DNA of 64,000 nucleotides from Collimonas antrihumi. Lineage in GTDB: Bacteria > Pseudomonadota > Gammaproteobacteria > Burkholderiales > Burkholderiaceae_D. Below, piece by piece: positions 45,282-54,079 of the stretch; position 1 is the first letter of the stretch; the number at the start of each line of letters is the position of its first letter. The notes beneath the pieces were generated by a model. The model made no database searches. It saw only the letters and a program-made list of their open reading frames with translations, and had not been told where the DNA came from. The stretch spans positions 1 to 64,000 of the forward strand of contig NZ_JAGQED010000010.1 in NCBI RefSeq assembly GCF_018304965.1, given 5' to 3'. The translations under genes and the position numbers were made by a program.

Positions 45282-46370
45282 ATGAGCGTCACGATTGAAG
45301 CGGTCAAGGCAGCGTTGTCCAGTGTGATCGACCCGAATACCGGCAAGGATCTGATCAGCAGCAAGTCGGCCAGGAATATCCGCCTGGAAGGCGCTGATGT
45401 GTTGTTCGACGTCGAGCTGGACTATCCGGCCAAGAGCCAGTTCGCCTTGATCGGCGGCGACGCCGCGGCTGCGGTCGGGGCGCTGGCGGGTGTTGGCAAG
45501 GTCAGCCCCCATGTCTATTCAAAAATACAATCGCACGCGGTGCAGCGCGGCGTCAAGCTGATGTCTAACGTCAAGAACATCATTGCGGTGGCGTCCGGCA
45601 AGGGTGGCGTAGGTAAATCGACCACCGCCGTCAACCTGGCGCTGGCGCTGGCGGCGGAAGGTGCGCAGGTCGGGATTCTCGACGCCGATATCTACGGCCC
45701 GTCACAACCGATGATGATGGGTATCAGCGGCCGTCCCGAAACCAAGGATGGCAAAACCATGGAGCCGCTGGAAAACCACGGCTTGCAAGTCTCCAGCATT
45801 GGTTTCATGGTCGATCCGGACGAGCCGATGGTGTGGCGCGGGCCGATCGTCACCCAGGCTTTGCAACAGTTGCTGGACCAGACCAACTGGCGCGATCTGG
45901 ATTACCTTATCGTCGACATGCCGCCGGGCACCGGCGATATCCAGCTGACCTTGTCGCAAAAAGTGCCGGTCACCGGCGCCGTGATCGTCACCACGCCGCA
46001 GGACATCGCCTTGCTGGACGCGCGCAAGGGTTTGAAAATGTTCGAGAAGGTCGGGATTCCGATCCTGGGCATCGTCGAGAACATGAGTACCCATATATGC
46101 TCGAATTGCGGCCACGCCGAGGCTATCTTCGGTGAAGGCGGCGGTGCCAGGATGTGCGGCGAATACGGCGTTGAATTCCTCGGCGCCTTGCCACTGACCA
46201 TGTCGATCCGCCAGCAGACCGATTCCGGCACGCCAACCGTGGTGGTGGAACCTGACGGCCCGGTAGCGCACATCTATAAAGAGATCGCGCGCAAGGTGGC
46301 GATCAAGGTCGCGGAAAAAGCCAAGGACATGAGCAGCAAGTTTCCTACTATCGTCATCAAGAACGATTAG
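45282..46370 (+). CDS. apbC: Iron-sulfur cluster carrier protein (Mrp/NBP35 family)
   Basis: A 362-residue P-loop protein that carries [4Fe-4S] clusters to target proteins. An N-terminal MIP18-like domain (IDPNTGKDLISSKSARNI) precedes the deviant Walker A GKGGVGKS at 106-113. The cluster cysteines are in CSNCG. GAGGAAAAG precedes ATG 45282; a start 18 bp earlier is also in frame. It is divergent from metG, an arrangement common in betaproteobacteria. Confidence 0.93.
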   Translation: MSVTIEAVKAALSSVIDPNTGKDLISSKSARNIRLEGADVLFDVELDYPAKSQFALIGGDAAAAVGALAGVGKVSPHVYSKIQSHAVQRGVKLMSNVKNIIAVASGKGGVGKSTTAVNLALALAAEGAQVGILDADIYGPSQPMMMGISGRPETKDGKTMEPLENHGLQVSSIGFMVDPDEPMVWRGPIVTQALQQLLDQTNWRDLDYLIVDMPPGTGDIQLTLSQKVPVTGAVIVTTPQDIALLDARKGLKMFEKVGIPILGIVENMSTHICSNCGHAEAIFGEGGGARMCGEYGVEFLGALPLTMSIRQQTDSGTPTVVVEPDGPVAHIYKEIARKVAIKVAEKAKDMSSKFPTIVIKND

Positions 46371-46384
46371 TTTGATTAGTGCGA

Positions 46385-46723
46385 TTAGTTGGCAACTTCA
46401 TGATGTATCGCCAGCCAGATTGTTGGCTGCGCGGCATCGGTCCATTCAATCCGATGGCGGCAATGCGAAGGAATGTGGAGCCAGGCGCCCGGTTGCATGA
46501 CATGTTCGTCAGCCGCGCCTTCCAGCGTCAAGCCGGCCTTGCCGCTGAGTAGCAGCACCCACTCATCCTGTGGATTGTCGTACCAGAAGCCGGGCGGGCT
46601 GGCCTGGCCATTGGAAATGATGCGTTCGATTTTCAGGCCGGCGTGCTGGTGCAGGAGTTCGAATACTTCGGCCGAACCATCAGGCGGCAGCTTGGTTAAT
46701 AAATTGCCATGGGCAACTAACAT
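46385..46723 (-). CDS. Cupin-domain protein
   Basis: A 112-residue single cupin. The first motif is represented by NPQDEWVLLLSGKAGLTLEG and the second by PGAWLHIPSHCRHRIEW, with His and Glu residues fit for a metal. Function unknown; YP-type small cupins of this kind are often annotated as phosphoribosylaminoimidazole-neighbour or EutQ-like. It converges with apbC, 14 bp apart. Confidence 0.8.
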   Translation of the reverse strand: MLVAHGNLLTKLPPDGSAEVFELLHQHAGLKIERIISNGQASPPGFWYDNPQDEWVLLLSGKAGLTLEGAADEHVMQPGAWLHIPSHCRHRIEWTDAAQPTIWLAIHHEVAN

Positions 46724-46865
46724 AGTGGTTCCCTCACGTTACTGATTATTGCATATGGTCCGGAGCTGAGTAAAACCATCAACATCACGGTCAAATAGCG
46801 GTTCGCCTGAACCATTACCGGCTAGCGGTTCCATCCGCTGGTGCAACGCGGTAAAATGGGGTTTT

Positions 46866-46901
46866 CCTTGATAGCGGCTTTGGCAATCCAAGGCCGTTTT
46901 T
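46866..46901 (+). promoter_or_regulatory. Terminator-like hairpin with competing helix before gltX
   Basis: CGGCTTTGG (46875-46883), CAAT, CCAAGGCCG (46888-46896) followed by TTTTT forms a good intrinsic terminator that ends 7 bases before the gltX ATG. CCTTG (46866-46870) can instead pair with CAAGG (46889-46893), which would break it. A TAAAAT at 46849-46854 may be the -10 of a short leader. No ribosome binding site is visible. This looks like an attenuator, or it may end an upstream transcript. Confidence 0.55.
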
Positions 46902-46908
46902 ATTTATC

Positions 46909-48363
46909 ATGACTGTCAGCACTCCAGCCTCAGCTTCAACCGTGGTTTCAACTTCAGCTGCTTCCTCCAAGCCGGTCCGTACCCGTTTTGCCCCTAGCCC
47001 GACCGGCTATTTGCACCTGGGCGGCGCGCGTACCGCACTGTTTTCATGGGCCTATGCACGCCATTTCGGCGGCACTTTCGTATTACGCATCGAAGATACC
47101 GATCTGGAACGCTCGACGCCGGAAGCCGTGCAGGCGATCATCGACGGCATGCAGTGGCTCGGCTTGCAGCACGATGAAGGTCCGTTTTATCAGATGCGGC
47201 GCATGGACCGCTATCGCGAAGTGATCGCGCAAATGCTGCAAGAGGGCACTGCCTACCACTGCTACTCGTCGTCGGAAGAAGTCGAAGCGATGCGCGAGCG
47301 CATGCGCGCTGCCGGCGAAAAGCCGCGTTACGACGGTACCTGGCGCCCGGAACCTGGCAAGACTTTGCCGCCGGTGCCGGCCGATCGCAAGCCGGTCGTA
47401 CGTTTCAAGAATCCGCTGGATGGCGACGTTAGCTGGGATGACGTAGTCAAGGGCAACATCACCATCTCGAATCGCGAAATGGACGATCTGGTGATCGCTC
47501 GTCCGGACGGTACGCCAACCTACAATTTCTGTGTGGTGGTGGATGACTGGGATATGGAAATCACCCACGTCATCCGCGGCGACGATCATGTCAACAACAC
47601 ACCGCGCCAGATCAATATCCTGACGGCTTTGGGGGCGACCTTGCCGTTGTATGGGCACGTGCCAATGATCCTGGGCGCCGACGGCGAAAAACTGTCGAAG
47701 CGCCACGGCGCGGTCAGCGTGATGGATTATCCGGCGCAAGGTTATTTGCCGGAAGCGATGCTGAACTACCTGGCGCGCCTCGGCTGGAGCCATGGCGACG
47801 ACGAGATTTTCAGCATGGAACAGTTTTGCGCGTGGTTCGATCTCGATCACCTGTCGAAATCGCCGGCGCAATTCAATCCGGAGAAATTGGCGTGGATCAA
47901 CAATCATTACATCAAGCTGGCCGACAATGCGCGTCTGGCGACGATGGTCAAGCCACTGATGGAACAGGACGGCGCCGATTTCAACAATGCGCCTGATTTG
48001 CCAAAGGTGATCGGCCTGTTGAAAGAACGTGCCAATACCGTCAATGAAATCGGGGTGGCGGCGATGCTGTTCTATCGCAAGCCGGTGCCGGATGCTGCTC
48101 TGTTGACGCAACACTTTACCGATGCGGTCAAGCCGGCATTGGCCGATTTCGCCGCACGTTGCGCAACGGTCGGGTGGAACAAGGAAAGCCTGGCGCCGAT
48201 GATCAAGGAAGTATTGGCTGCGCACACGCTGAAGATGCCGCAGATCGCGATGCCATTGCGTTTGATGCTGACAGGGCAATTGCAGACGCCGGCAATCGAT
48301 GCTGTGCTCGAATTGTTGGGCCGGGACACAGTGATCGCACGTTTGCAGCCCTATCTGATGTGA
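46909..48363 (+). CDS. gltX: Glutamyl-tRNA synthetase
   Basis: A 484-residue class I synthetase charging tRNA-Glu. HLGG (HIGH motif) lies in [17 protein letters not shown], and KLSKR in [11 protein letters not shown]. The first 20 residues are Ser/Ala/Thr-rich and not conserved; the true start could be later, but no better codon is visible. It is followed 71 bp later by a tRNA cluster that includes two of its own substrates. Confidence 0.95.
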   Translation: MTVSTPASASTVVSTSAASSKPVRTRFAPSPTGYLHLGGARTALFSWAYARHFGGTFVLRIEDTDLERSTPEAVQAIIDGMQWLGLQHDEGPFYQMRRMDRYREVIAQMLQEGTAYHCYSSSEEVEAMRERMRAAGEKPRYDGTWRPEPGKTLPPVPADRKPVVRFKNPLDGDVSWDDVVKGNITISNREMDDLVIARPDGTPTYNFCVVVDDWDMEITHVIRGDDHVNNTPRQINILTALGATLPLYGHVPMILGADGEKLSKRHGAVSVMDYPAQGYLPEAMLNYLARLGWSHGDDEIFSMEQFCAWFDLDHLSKSPAQFNPEKLAWINNHYIKLADNARLATMVKPLMEQDGADFNNAPDLPKVIGLLKERANTVNEIGVAAMLFYRKPVPDAALLTQHFTDAVKPALADFAARCATVGWNKESLAPMIKEVLAAHTLKMPQIAMPLRLMLTGQLQTPAIDAVLELLGRDTVIARLQPYLM

Positions 48364-48389
48364 TTTTGCAATAAATCTGCAAATCGGGA

Positions 48390-48419
48390 TTTACAAGCTC
48401 TAAATAAGCTTGCTATAAT
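48390..48419 (+). promoter_or_regulatory. Promoter of the tRNA cluster
   Basis: TTTACA (48390-48395), 18 bp, TATAAT (48414-48419). Transcription would start near 48426, just before tRNA-Ala at 48435. Confidence 0.75.
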
Positions 48420-48434
48420 CTCGCTTCTGCAAAC

Positions 48435-48510
<76 letters not shown>

Positions 48511-48562
48511 GCGAATAGTTGGAAGCAGTAGCAGGTAGAAAGCGTAGTACGGACAGATTATT

Positions 48563-48638
48563 GTCCCCATCGTCTAGAGGCCTAGGACATCACCCTTTCA
48601 CGGTGAGTACGGGGGTTCGAATCCCCCTGGGGACGCCA
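48563..48638 (+). tRNA. tRNA-Glu (UUC), copy 1
   Basis: A 76-nt cloverleaf with encoded CCA. Acceptor GTCCCCA/TGGGGAC, anticodon stem TCACC/GGTGA, loop CTTTCAC with anticodon TTC. Identical to copy 2 at 48805. Confidence 0.97.
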
Positions 48639-48718
48639 GAATTATCTTGGTATCGACAGGTAAGTGATCAAAAATCGATCGCAGATTTTCGATATCAGGC
48701 AGATTCGATACAATCAAT

Positions 48719-48749
48719 AAGGCCGCCTATTGCGGCCTTTATTGTTTCT
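48719..48749 (+). terminator. Terminator after tRNA-Glu copy 1
   Basis: AAGGCCGC (48719-48726), CTATT, GCGGCCTT (48732-48739), then TATTGTTT. It probably ends the tRNA-Ala/tRNA-Glu transcript. If so, copy 2 needs read-through or its own promoter, and no good one is seen. Confidence 0.75.
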
Positions 48750-48804
48750 GTAAGTAGTAAGAGTAGGTAAGGTAGTAAAAGGTCAGCAGTACGGACAGAT
48801 CACT

Positions 48805-48880
48805 GTCCCCATCGTCTAGAGGCCTAGGACATCACCCTTTCACGGTGAGTACGGGGGTTCGAATCCCCCTGGGGACGCCA
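48805..48880 (+). tRNA. tRNA-Glu (UUC), copy 2
   Basis: Same 76-nt sequence as copy 1. The 13 bases AGTACGGACAGAT upstream are also shared, so a block of about 90 bp has been duplicated. Confidence 0.97.
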
Positions 48881-48890
48881 AAAAAGAAAA

Positions 48891-48912
48891 GCCCGCGCAA
48901 GCGGGCTTTTTG
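48891..48912 (+). terminator. Terminator after tRNA-Glu copy 2
   Basis: GCCCGC, GCAA, GCGGGC followed by TTTTTGTTTT. Confidence 0.85.
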
Positions 48913-49005
48913 TTTTGGTGGCCACAAGTAAGCCGCCTGCGCGGCTTACGCGGGGGATGAGAAGGGAATCGCGTGCAAGCGATTCAGCGGCCTGCGGCAT
49001 GTAGG

Positions 49006-49058
49006 CGAATCCCCCTGGGGACGCCAAAAAAGAAAGCCCGCGCAAGCGGGCTTTTTTT
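49006..49058 (+). repeat. Duplicated tRNA-Glu 3' end plus terminator
   Basis: Repeats the last 21 bases of tRNA-Glu, starting CGAATCCCCCTGGGGACGCC, together with the following A-rich bases and GCCCGC-GCAA-GCGGGC terminator, as at 48860-48905. About 100 bp lie between the copies and hold no gene. Direct repeats that contain a tRNA 3' end are typical of att sites left by integrative elements, or of slipped duplication. Confidence 0.8.
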
Positions 49059-49077
49059 ATTTTGCGAATCCTGATTC

Positions 49078-49386
49078 TTATTTGTGGCCGCGCGACGTCA
49101 TTTCGCGTGCGCTTTGCATGTCTCTGTCAAAATTCATGCGGGCTTCCTTCTTGCAGTCGCTGGCTTCATGCCCGCGCATTGCACGGCAATCATTCAATGC
49201 CTGCGCATAGGCATTGGTATTTTCTTTCTTCATGGTCTGGAAACGCGCTTGCGGTGTCCGGTCTTCAACCTTCCAGCGCGGCGGGTCCCTGTGTTCTACG
49301 TTTTCTTCAGCAGCGTTGACATGTAGCGCAAAAGCGTTAGCTGCGATAAAGAGTGCCAGCCATAGCGGTTTCAGTTGCATTTTCAT
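49078..49386 (-). CDS. Small periplasmic protein, unrecognised
   Basis: A 102-residue protein behind a strong AAGGAGG. A signal peptide (LKPLWLALFIAANAFALHVNA) ends near NAAEE. The mature part is charged, with two cysteines (NDCRAMRG, SDCKKEA) that could form a disulfide, and ends REMTSRGHK. The CRAM..DCKKEAR pattern resembles small stress-related secreted proteins of Burkholderiales, but I cannot name a family. The upstream extension to 49473 lacks support. Confidence 0.65.
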   Translation of the reverse strand: MKMQLKPLWLALFIAANAFALHVNAAEENVEHRDPPRWKVEDRTPQARFQTMKKENTNAYAQALNDCRAMRGHEASDCKKEARMNFDRDMQSAREMTSRGHK

Positions 49387-49529
49387 GATGCCTCCTTGTT
49401 TTATTGCATCCGGCAAGATGCCGGATGCATACGGACTAATCAAGTACACAGCTTCGCCCATTCTGATCGGCAAGAACCCAGCGGCCGCCAGGCTTCAATT
49501 ACGCTTCAGTTACCATTTGCGCCGCTTTA

Positions 49530-50066
49530 TCAGTAGCGTGAAATCTGGCCGTTATCAACCCGTACCCGGTCGCCAACCCGCAGATCGCCCGGATTGCTGA
49601 CGCTGATGGTCTGGTAGGCGTTGTTATTCATGCGCACGCGCACATTGTACGAAGTGGAGCCGGGACTGTTGCGGGCCTCAAGCTGATTACCAACTACCGC
49701 ACCGCCGACGACACCGGCGATAGTGGCCAGGGTATTGCCGCTGCCGTGACCGACCTGATGGCCGACTACGCCGCCCAGTACGCCGCCGACGACCGCGCCG
49801 CCTATGCCTTGGCTCGGTGTGTTGACTACGTCAATGGCGTCGACCACGCCGTAGTTGCTGTTATTTTGTTGTTGGTAGCCTTGTTGGTAGGCCGGGTAAG
49901 TCTGTTGCGGGGGATTGACATAACCCTGATTAGCGTAGCCTTGATTGCCATATCCCTGGTTGCCATAGCCCTGCGCGCCATACGGCGCAGCGCAGCCGCC
50001 GAGCAGCAGCGCGCCGCCGATGACTGCAGCCAGCATGGCTTGTTTGGATGTTCTGCGGATGATCAT
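49530..50066 (-). CDS. Glycine-zipper lipoprotein (SlyB/Rickettsia 17-kDa antigen type)
   Basis: A 178-residue outer-membrane lipoprotein. Lipobox LLLGGC at residues 20-25. A repeat region of NQGYG/NQGYA units and Gln/Tyr-rich sequence follows. The glycine zipper GIGGAVVGGVLGGVVGHQVG and GVVGGAVVGNQLEAR is the membrane-spanning hairpin. The C-terminal YNVRVRMNNNAYQTISV and VGDRVRVDNGQISRY form a small beta domain. Such proteins stabilise the envelope under stress. Confidence 0.87.
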   Translation of the reverse strand: MIIRRTSKQAMLAAVIGGALLLGGCAAPYGAQGYGNQGYGNQGYANQGYVNPPQQTYPAYQQGYQQQNNSNYGVVDAIDVVNTPSQGIGGAVVGGVLGGVVGHQVGHGSGNTLATIAGVVGGAVVGNQLEARNSPGSTSYNVRVRMNNNAYQTISVSNPGDLRVGDRVRVDNGQISRY

Positions 50067-50274
50067 AACTGCCTCGTTATATGAAGATGAGTGAATCTGA
50101 GTGAATCTGAGTTGGAGTATTCAGTGTAGTACTTCGTAGTCTCACGTATGTGCGTTGCACCACACTAAAACGATGTCGAGACTGGCTCGGTTGACCAGAT
50201 TGGACAGTTCAGGGGGAAATCGGTTTCCGGATTGCATCAAGGAAATCAAATTTTTACCCGTCGACCTGAATTTT

Positions 50275-51183
50275 TCAGCCCTTGCTCCAATAATCCGGTT
50301 GCGCATAGATCGATTTCAAGCGATCGATAAAGAAGCGCACTTTGGCCGGCAAATGGCGCTGTTGCGGATAGACCGCCATGATGTCGTAGTGCGGCAGAGC
50401 AAACTCGTCCAGCACTGTCAGCAATTCACCCGATGCCAGTTGCGATTCGATCTCCCAGGTCGAGCGCCATCCCAGCCCCAAGCCTTCACTGACCCAGCGA
50501 TGCAGCAATTCCCCATCGTTGCAATCCAGGTTGCCGGCAGTCTTTATGATCACCGGTTTGCCGCCTTGCTGGAAATACCAGCCGCGTTGCTGGCCGCCTT
50601 GCAGGTTGAAGGACAGGCAATTGTGGCTGGCGATGTCTTCCAGTGTTTTGGGAATGCCGTTGCGATGAAAGTATTCCGGCGTGCCGCACACCACGCGGCG
50701 GTTGCTGGCCAGCTTGACCGCAACGAAATTCGGATCGATGGAGCCGCCGATACGGATACTGATGTCATAGCCCTCGCGCACCAGGTCGACCACGCGGTCG
50801 GTCAGGTTGAATGAAATCTGTACTTCAGGATTGGTGGCGATGAAGGCGGGGGCATGCGGCGCCACGTGTTTGCGGCCGAATGCCGCCGGCGCCGATACCA
50901 CCAGATGGCCGGTGGCCTTGTGCCGGCCTTCCGAGATGATCTTCTCGGCGATATCCAGTTCGGTTAACAGTTTGCGGCAATGGTCGAGGAATACCGTGCC
51001 TTGCTCAGTCAGTGTCAGGTGGCGGGTGGTGCGGTGCATAAGCTTGGTGCCCAGCCGTTTTTCCAACGCGTCGATACGCCGTCCCAGCATCACGGGCGTG
51101 ATGTTTTGCTCCAGCGCCGCGCCCGCCAGGCTGCCTTTCTCGACCACGCTGACGAATGCTTCGATCTGTTTGAGTTTGTCCAT
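50275..51183 (-). CDS. LysR-family regulator beside gcl
   Basis: A 302-residue LysR regulator of the common CrgA-like branch. The helix-turn-helix region is LAGAALEQNITPVMLGRRI, and LMHRTTRHLTLTEQG is the wing. It is divergent from gcl with a 285-bp gap that contains a clear inverted repeat. It probably controls glyoxylate use. The effector is unknown. Confidence 0.88.
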   Translation of the reverse strand: MDKLKQIEAFVSVVEKGSLAGAALEQNITPVMLGRRIDALEKRLGTKLMHRTTRHLTLTEQGTVFLDHCRKLLTELDIAEKIISEGRHKATGHLVVSAPAAFGRKHVAPHAPAFIATNPEVQISFNLTDRVVDLVREGYDISIRIGGSIDPNFVAVKLASNRRVVCGTPEYFHRNGIPKTLEDIASHNCLSFNLQGGQQRGWYFQQGGKPVIIKTAGNLDCNDGELLHRWVSEGLGLGWRSTWEIESQLASGELLTVLDEFALPHYDIMAVYPQQRHLPAKVRFFIDRLKSIYAQPDYWSKG

Positions 51184-51281
51184 GTCTCTTCCTGCTTATT
51201 TATTCAACTGAATGGCGCGTCTTGGTTATTTGCATTATGCCACTTTTATAGTATTCCATACTTGACGTATCGAATAAAGCG

Positions 51282-51306
51282 ATTGTTTGTGTTCTTATCA
51301 AACAAT
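51282..51306. promoter_or_regulatory. Likely LysR operator between lysR and gcl
   Basis: ATTGTTTG (51282-51289), 9 bp, CAAACAAT (51299-51306). Perfect 8-bp arms in the divergent gap, containing the T-N11-A pattern of LysR boxes. The rest of the 285-bp gap shows no gene. Confidence 0.6.
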
Positions 51307-51468
51307 ATGTTTGGTTATAGCATGTGCTTCATCCACTCGGCAGTCTCGGGCTATCTCTTGATCCGTAGCGTAACAAGCGAAAAGGAAAGACAAGAGCCGG
51401 CGAGGGCGGCCGCAGGCAGTGGCAATGACGTATTGGCAATAATTCACATTTAGTAACTCGGAGGCAAC

Positions 51469-53244
51469 ATGGCAAAGATGAAGGCAGTTGACGCAGTAAT
51501 GCACGTATTGGCAAAAGAGGGCTGTGTGCAAGCCTTTGGCGTGCCGGGTGCCGCAATTAACCCGTTCTACTCTGCAATGAAACGGCATGGCGGGATCAAG
51601 CACGTGCTGGCGCGCCACGTTGAAGGCGCATCGCACATGGCTGAAGGCTACACTCGCGCTAATCCAGGCAATATCGGTATCTGTATCGGTACTTCCGGCC
51701 CGGCCGGCACCGACATGATCACCGGCCTGTACTCGGCGCAGGCTGATTCGATCCCGATCTTGTGCATTACCGGCCAGGCGCCGCGCGCTCGTCTGTACAA
51801 GGAAGACTTCCAGGCGGTCGATATCGAATCCATCGCCAAGCCAGTCACCAAATGGGCTGTCACGGTACGTGAGCCGGCCTTGTTGCCACGCGTATTCCAG
51901 CAAGCTTTCCACATCATGCGTTCCGGCCGTCCAGGCCCGGTCTTGATCGACATGCCTTTCGACGTGCAAATGGCTGAAATCGAATTCGATCCGGACACTT
52001 ACGAGCCTTTGTCCGTCTATAAGCCGACGGCATCGCGCGCACAGATCGAAAAAGCCTTGACCATGCTGAATGAAGCAGAGCGTCCATTGCTGACTATCGG
52101 CGGCGGCGTGATCAATGCTGACGCTGCTGATCTGGCCGTAGAATTCGCGGAGTTGACCGGCGTACCGGTGATCCCGACTTTGATGGCCTGGGGCGCAATC
52201 CCTGACGATCACCCGCAAATGGCCGGCATGGTCGGTTTGCAAACCAGCCACCGTTACGGCAACGCCACCATGCTGGCATCCGACTTCGTGCTCGGTATTG
52301 GCAATCGTTGGGCTAACCGCCACACCGGTTCGGTGGAAGTATTTACCAAGGGCCGCAAGTTCGTCCACGTCGATATCGAACCGACCCAGATCGGCCGTGT
52401 GTTCGGTCCGGACTACGGCATCGTGTCGGACGCCAAGGCAGCATTGACCTTGTTCGTCGAAATCGCGAAAGAATTGAAAGCCGCCGGCAAGTTGCCAGAC
52501 CGTTCGGCCTGGTTGGGCGAGTGCCAGGAGCGCAAGCGCACCATGCAGCGTCGCACCCATTTCGAGAACGTGCCGGTCAAGCCGCAACGCGTCTACGAAG
52601 AAATGAACAAAGCTTTCGGCCGCGATACTTGCTACGTCAGCACCATCGGCTTGTCGCAAATCGCCGCTGCGCAGTTCTTGCACGTGTACCACGCTCGTCA
52701 CTGGATCAACTGCGGCCAGGCCGGTCCTTTGGGCTGGACTATTCCGGCAGCGCTGGGTGTTTGCGTCGCTGATCCGAAGCGCGAAGTGGTGGCGATTTCC
52801 GGCGATTACGACTTCCAGTTCATGATCGAAGAATTGGCAGTAGGCGCGCAGTTCAACCTGCCTTACGTGCACGTTGTGGTGAACAACTCCTACCTCGGCC
52901 TGATCCGTCAGGCGCAACGCGGTTTCGAGATGGACTATTGCGTTCAGCTGGCATTTGAAAACATCAATGCGCCGGAACTCAATGGCTACGGCGTCGACCA
53001 CATCGCTGTGGTTGAAGGTTTGGGTTGCAAGGCAATCCGCGTGACAGATCCAAACGGTATCCAGGATGCATTCGCACAAGCCAAGCGCTGGATGAAGGAA
53101 TTCCGCGTGCCGGTGGTGGTGGAAATCATCCTGGAGCGTGTCACCAACGTTTCCATGGGCACCGAGATCGACAACATCAACGAGTTCGAAGAGCTGGCAA
53201 CAGAACGCAGCCACGCGCCGACCGCCGTATCCTTGCTGGACTGA
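51469..53244 (+). CDS. gcl: Glyoxylate carboligase (tartronate-semialdehyde synthase)
   Basis: A 591-residue thiamine-diphosphate enzyme that joins two glyoxylates to tartronate semialdehyde with loss of CO2. It has the acetolactate-synthase fold. The N-terminus [18 protein letters not shown] is typical of Gcl, the FAD region has [11 protein letters not shown], and the ThDP motif is [12 protein letters not shown]...VVNN. Gcl lacks the catalytic glutamate of other ThDP enzymes (Val in its place). CGGAGG precedes the ATG. It heads gcl-hyi-glxR. Confidence 0.95.
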   Translation: MAKMKAVDAVMHVLAKEGCVQAFGVPGAAINPFYSAMKRHGGIKHVLARHVEGASHMAEGYTRANPGNIGICIGTSGPAGTDMITGLYSAQADSIPILCITGQAPRARLYKEDFQAVDIESIAKPVTKWAVTVREPALLPRVFQQAFHIMRSGRPGPVLIDMPFDVQMAEIEFDPDTYEPLSVYKPTASRAQIEKALTMLNEAERPLLTIGGGVINADAADLAVEFAELTGVPVIPTLMAWGAIPDDHPQMAGMVGLQTSHRYGNATMLASDFVLGIGNRWANRHTGSVEVFTKGRKFVHVDIEPTQIGRVFGPDYGIVSDAKAALTLFVEIAKELKAAGKLPDRSAWLGECQERKRTMQRRTHFENVPVKPQRVYEEMNKAFGRDTCYVSTIGLSQIAAAQFLHVYHARHWINCGQAGPLGWTIPAALGVCVADPKREVVAISGDYDFQFMIEELAVGAQFNLPYVHVVVNNSYLGLIRQAQRGFEMDYCVQLAFENINAPELNGYGVDHIAVVEGLGCKAIRVTDPNGIQDAFAQAKRWMKEFRVPVVVEIILERVTNVSMGTEIDNINEFEELATERSHAPTAVSLLD

Positions 53245-53262
53245 TTTTTCAGGAGAGACGAC

Positions 53263-54042
53263 ATGACAAAACTAGCCGCTAACCTGACCATGCTGTTCAC
53301 CGAGCTGCCGTTCCTGGACCGCTTCGATGCTGCAGCCAAGGCCGGGTTCAAGGGAGTCGAATTCCTGTTCCCGTATGCGTTCCGGGCCGAGCAACTGGCC
53401 GACAAATTGAGCACTAACGGCCTTGAGCTGGTCTTGCACAATCTGCCTGCGGGTAACTGGGAAGCCGGCGAGCGCGGTATCGCTTGCCACCCGGATCGCG
53501 TCAGTGAATTCCAGCAAGGCGTCGACGATGCGATCCGTTACGCCAAGGTGTTGAACGTCAAGCAGCTGAACTGCCTGGTCGGCATCGTCCCTGCCGGCGT
53601 CAGCGCCGAGCTGGCGCGTGCCACCGTGGTCGGTAATCTGAAATTTGCTGCCGACAAGCTGCAGGCTGCAGGCATCCGCTTGCTGATCGAACCGATCAAC
53701 AGCTTCGATATTCCAGGTTTCTTCCTGACCGGGACGCATCAGGCGCTGGAGTTGATCAAGGCCACAGGTTCCAGCAACCTGTTTGTGCAATACGACATCT
53801 ATCACATGCAGCGCATGGAAGGCGAACTGGCTAACACTATCAAGGCCAACCTGTCGCAGATCAAGCATGTGCAGCTGGCGGACAATCCGGGGCGTTTTGA
53901 ACCGGGCACAGGTGAAATCAATTATCACTATCTGTTCAAGTTCCTCGACGAAATCGGCTACGACGGCTGGATCGGCTGCGAATACAAGCCGAAGGCCGGC
54001 ACCGTCGAAGGTTTGGGCTGGCGCGCTGCACATGGCGTTTGA
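53263..54042 (+). CDS. hyi: Hydroxypyruvate isomerase
   Basis: A 259-residue TIM-barrel enzyme interconverting hydroxypyruvate and tartronate semialdehyde. [26 protein letters not shown] and QYDIYHMQRMEG are family segments, with the metal Glu and His residues conserved. It lies 18 bp after gcl. OtnI at 25804 is a paralogue with a different operon. Confidence 0.92.
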   Translation: MTKLAANLTMLFTELPFLDRFDAAAKAGFKGVEFLFPYAFRAEQLADKLSTNGLELVLHNLPAGNWEAGERGIACHPDRVSEFQQGVDDAIRYAKVLNVKQLNCLVGIVPAGVSAELARATVVGNLKFAADKLQAAGIRLLIEPINSFDIPGFFLTGTHQALELIKATGSSNLFVQYDIYHMQRMEGELANTIKANLSQIKHVQLADNPGRFEPGTGEINYHYLFKFLDEIGYDGWIGCEYKPKAGTVEGLGWRAAHGV

Positions 54043-54079
54043 CAGATTTAGACATTTTTAAAATTACGGAGAAATAATC

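Noticed and set aside
47083-48279. Open frame of 398 codons opposite gltX
   Set aside because: Antisense shadow of a conserved synthetase; His/Arg-rich composition typical of such shadows.
48824-49045. Open frame with RPQGDSNPRTHR opposite tRNA-Glu
   Set aside because: Well-known false protein produced by reading the tRNA-Glu antisense strand.
48660-49060. CRISPR-like repeat pattern in the tRNA region
   Set aside because: The repeats are tRNA genes and terminators; no regular spacers are present anywhere in the window.
51298-53214. Open frame of 638 codons on the minus strand opposite gcl
   Set aside because: It mirrors the codon structure of gcl, shows no family features and ends in low-complexity His/Asp/Val. 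Shadow frame.
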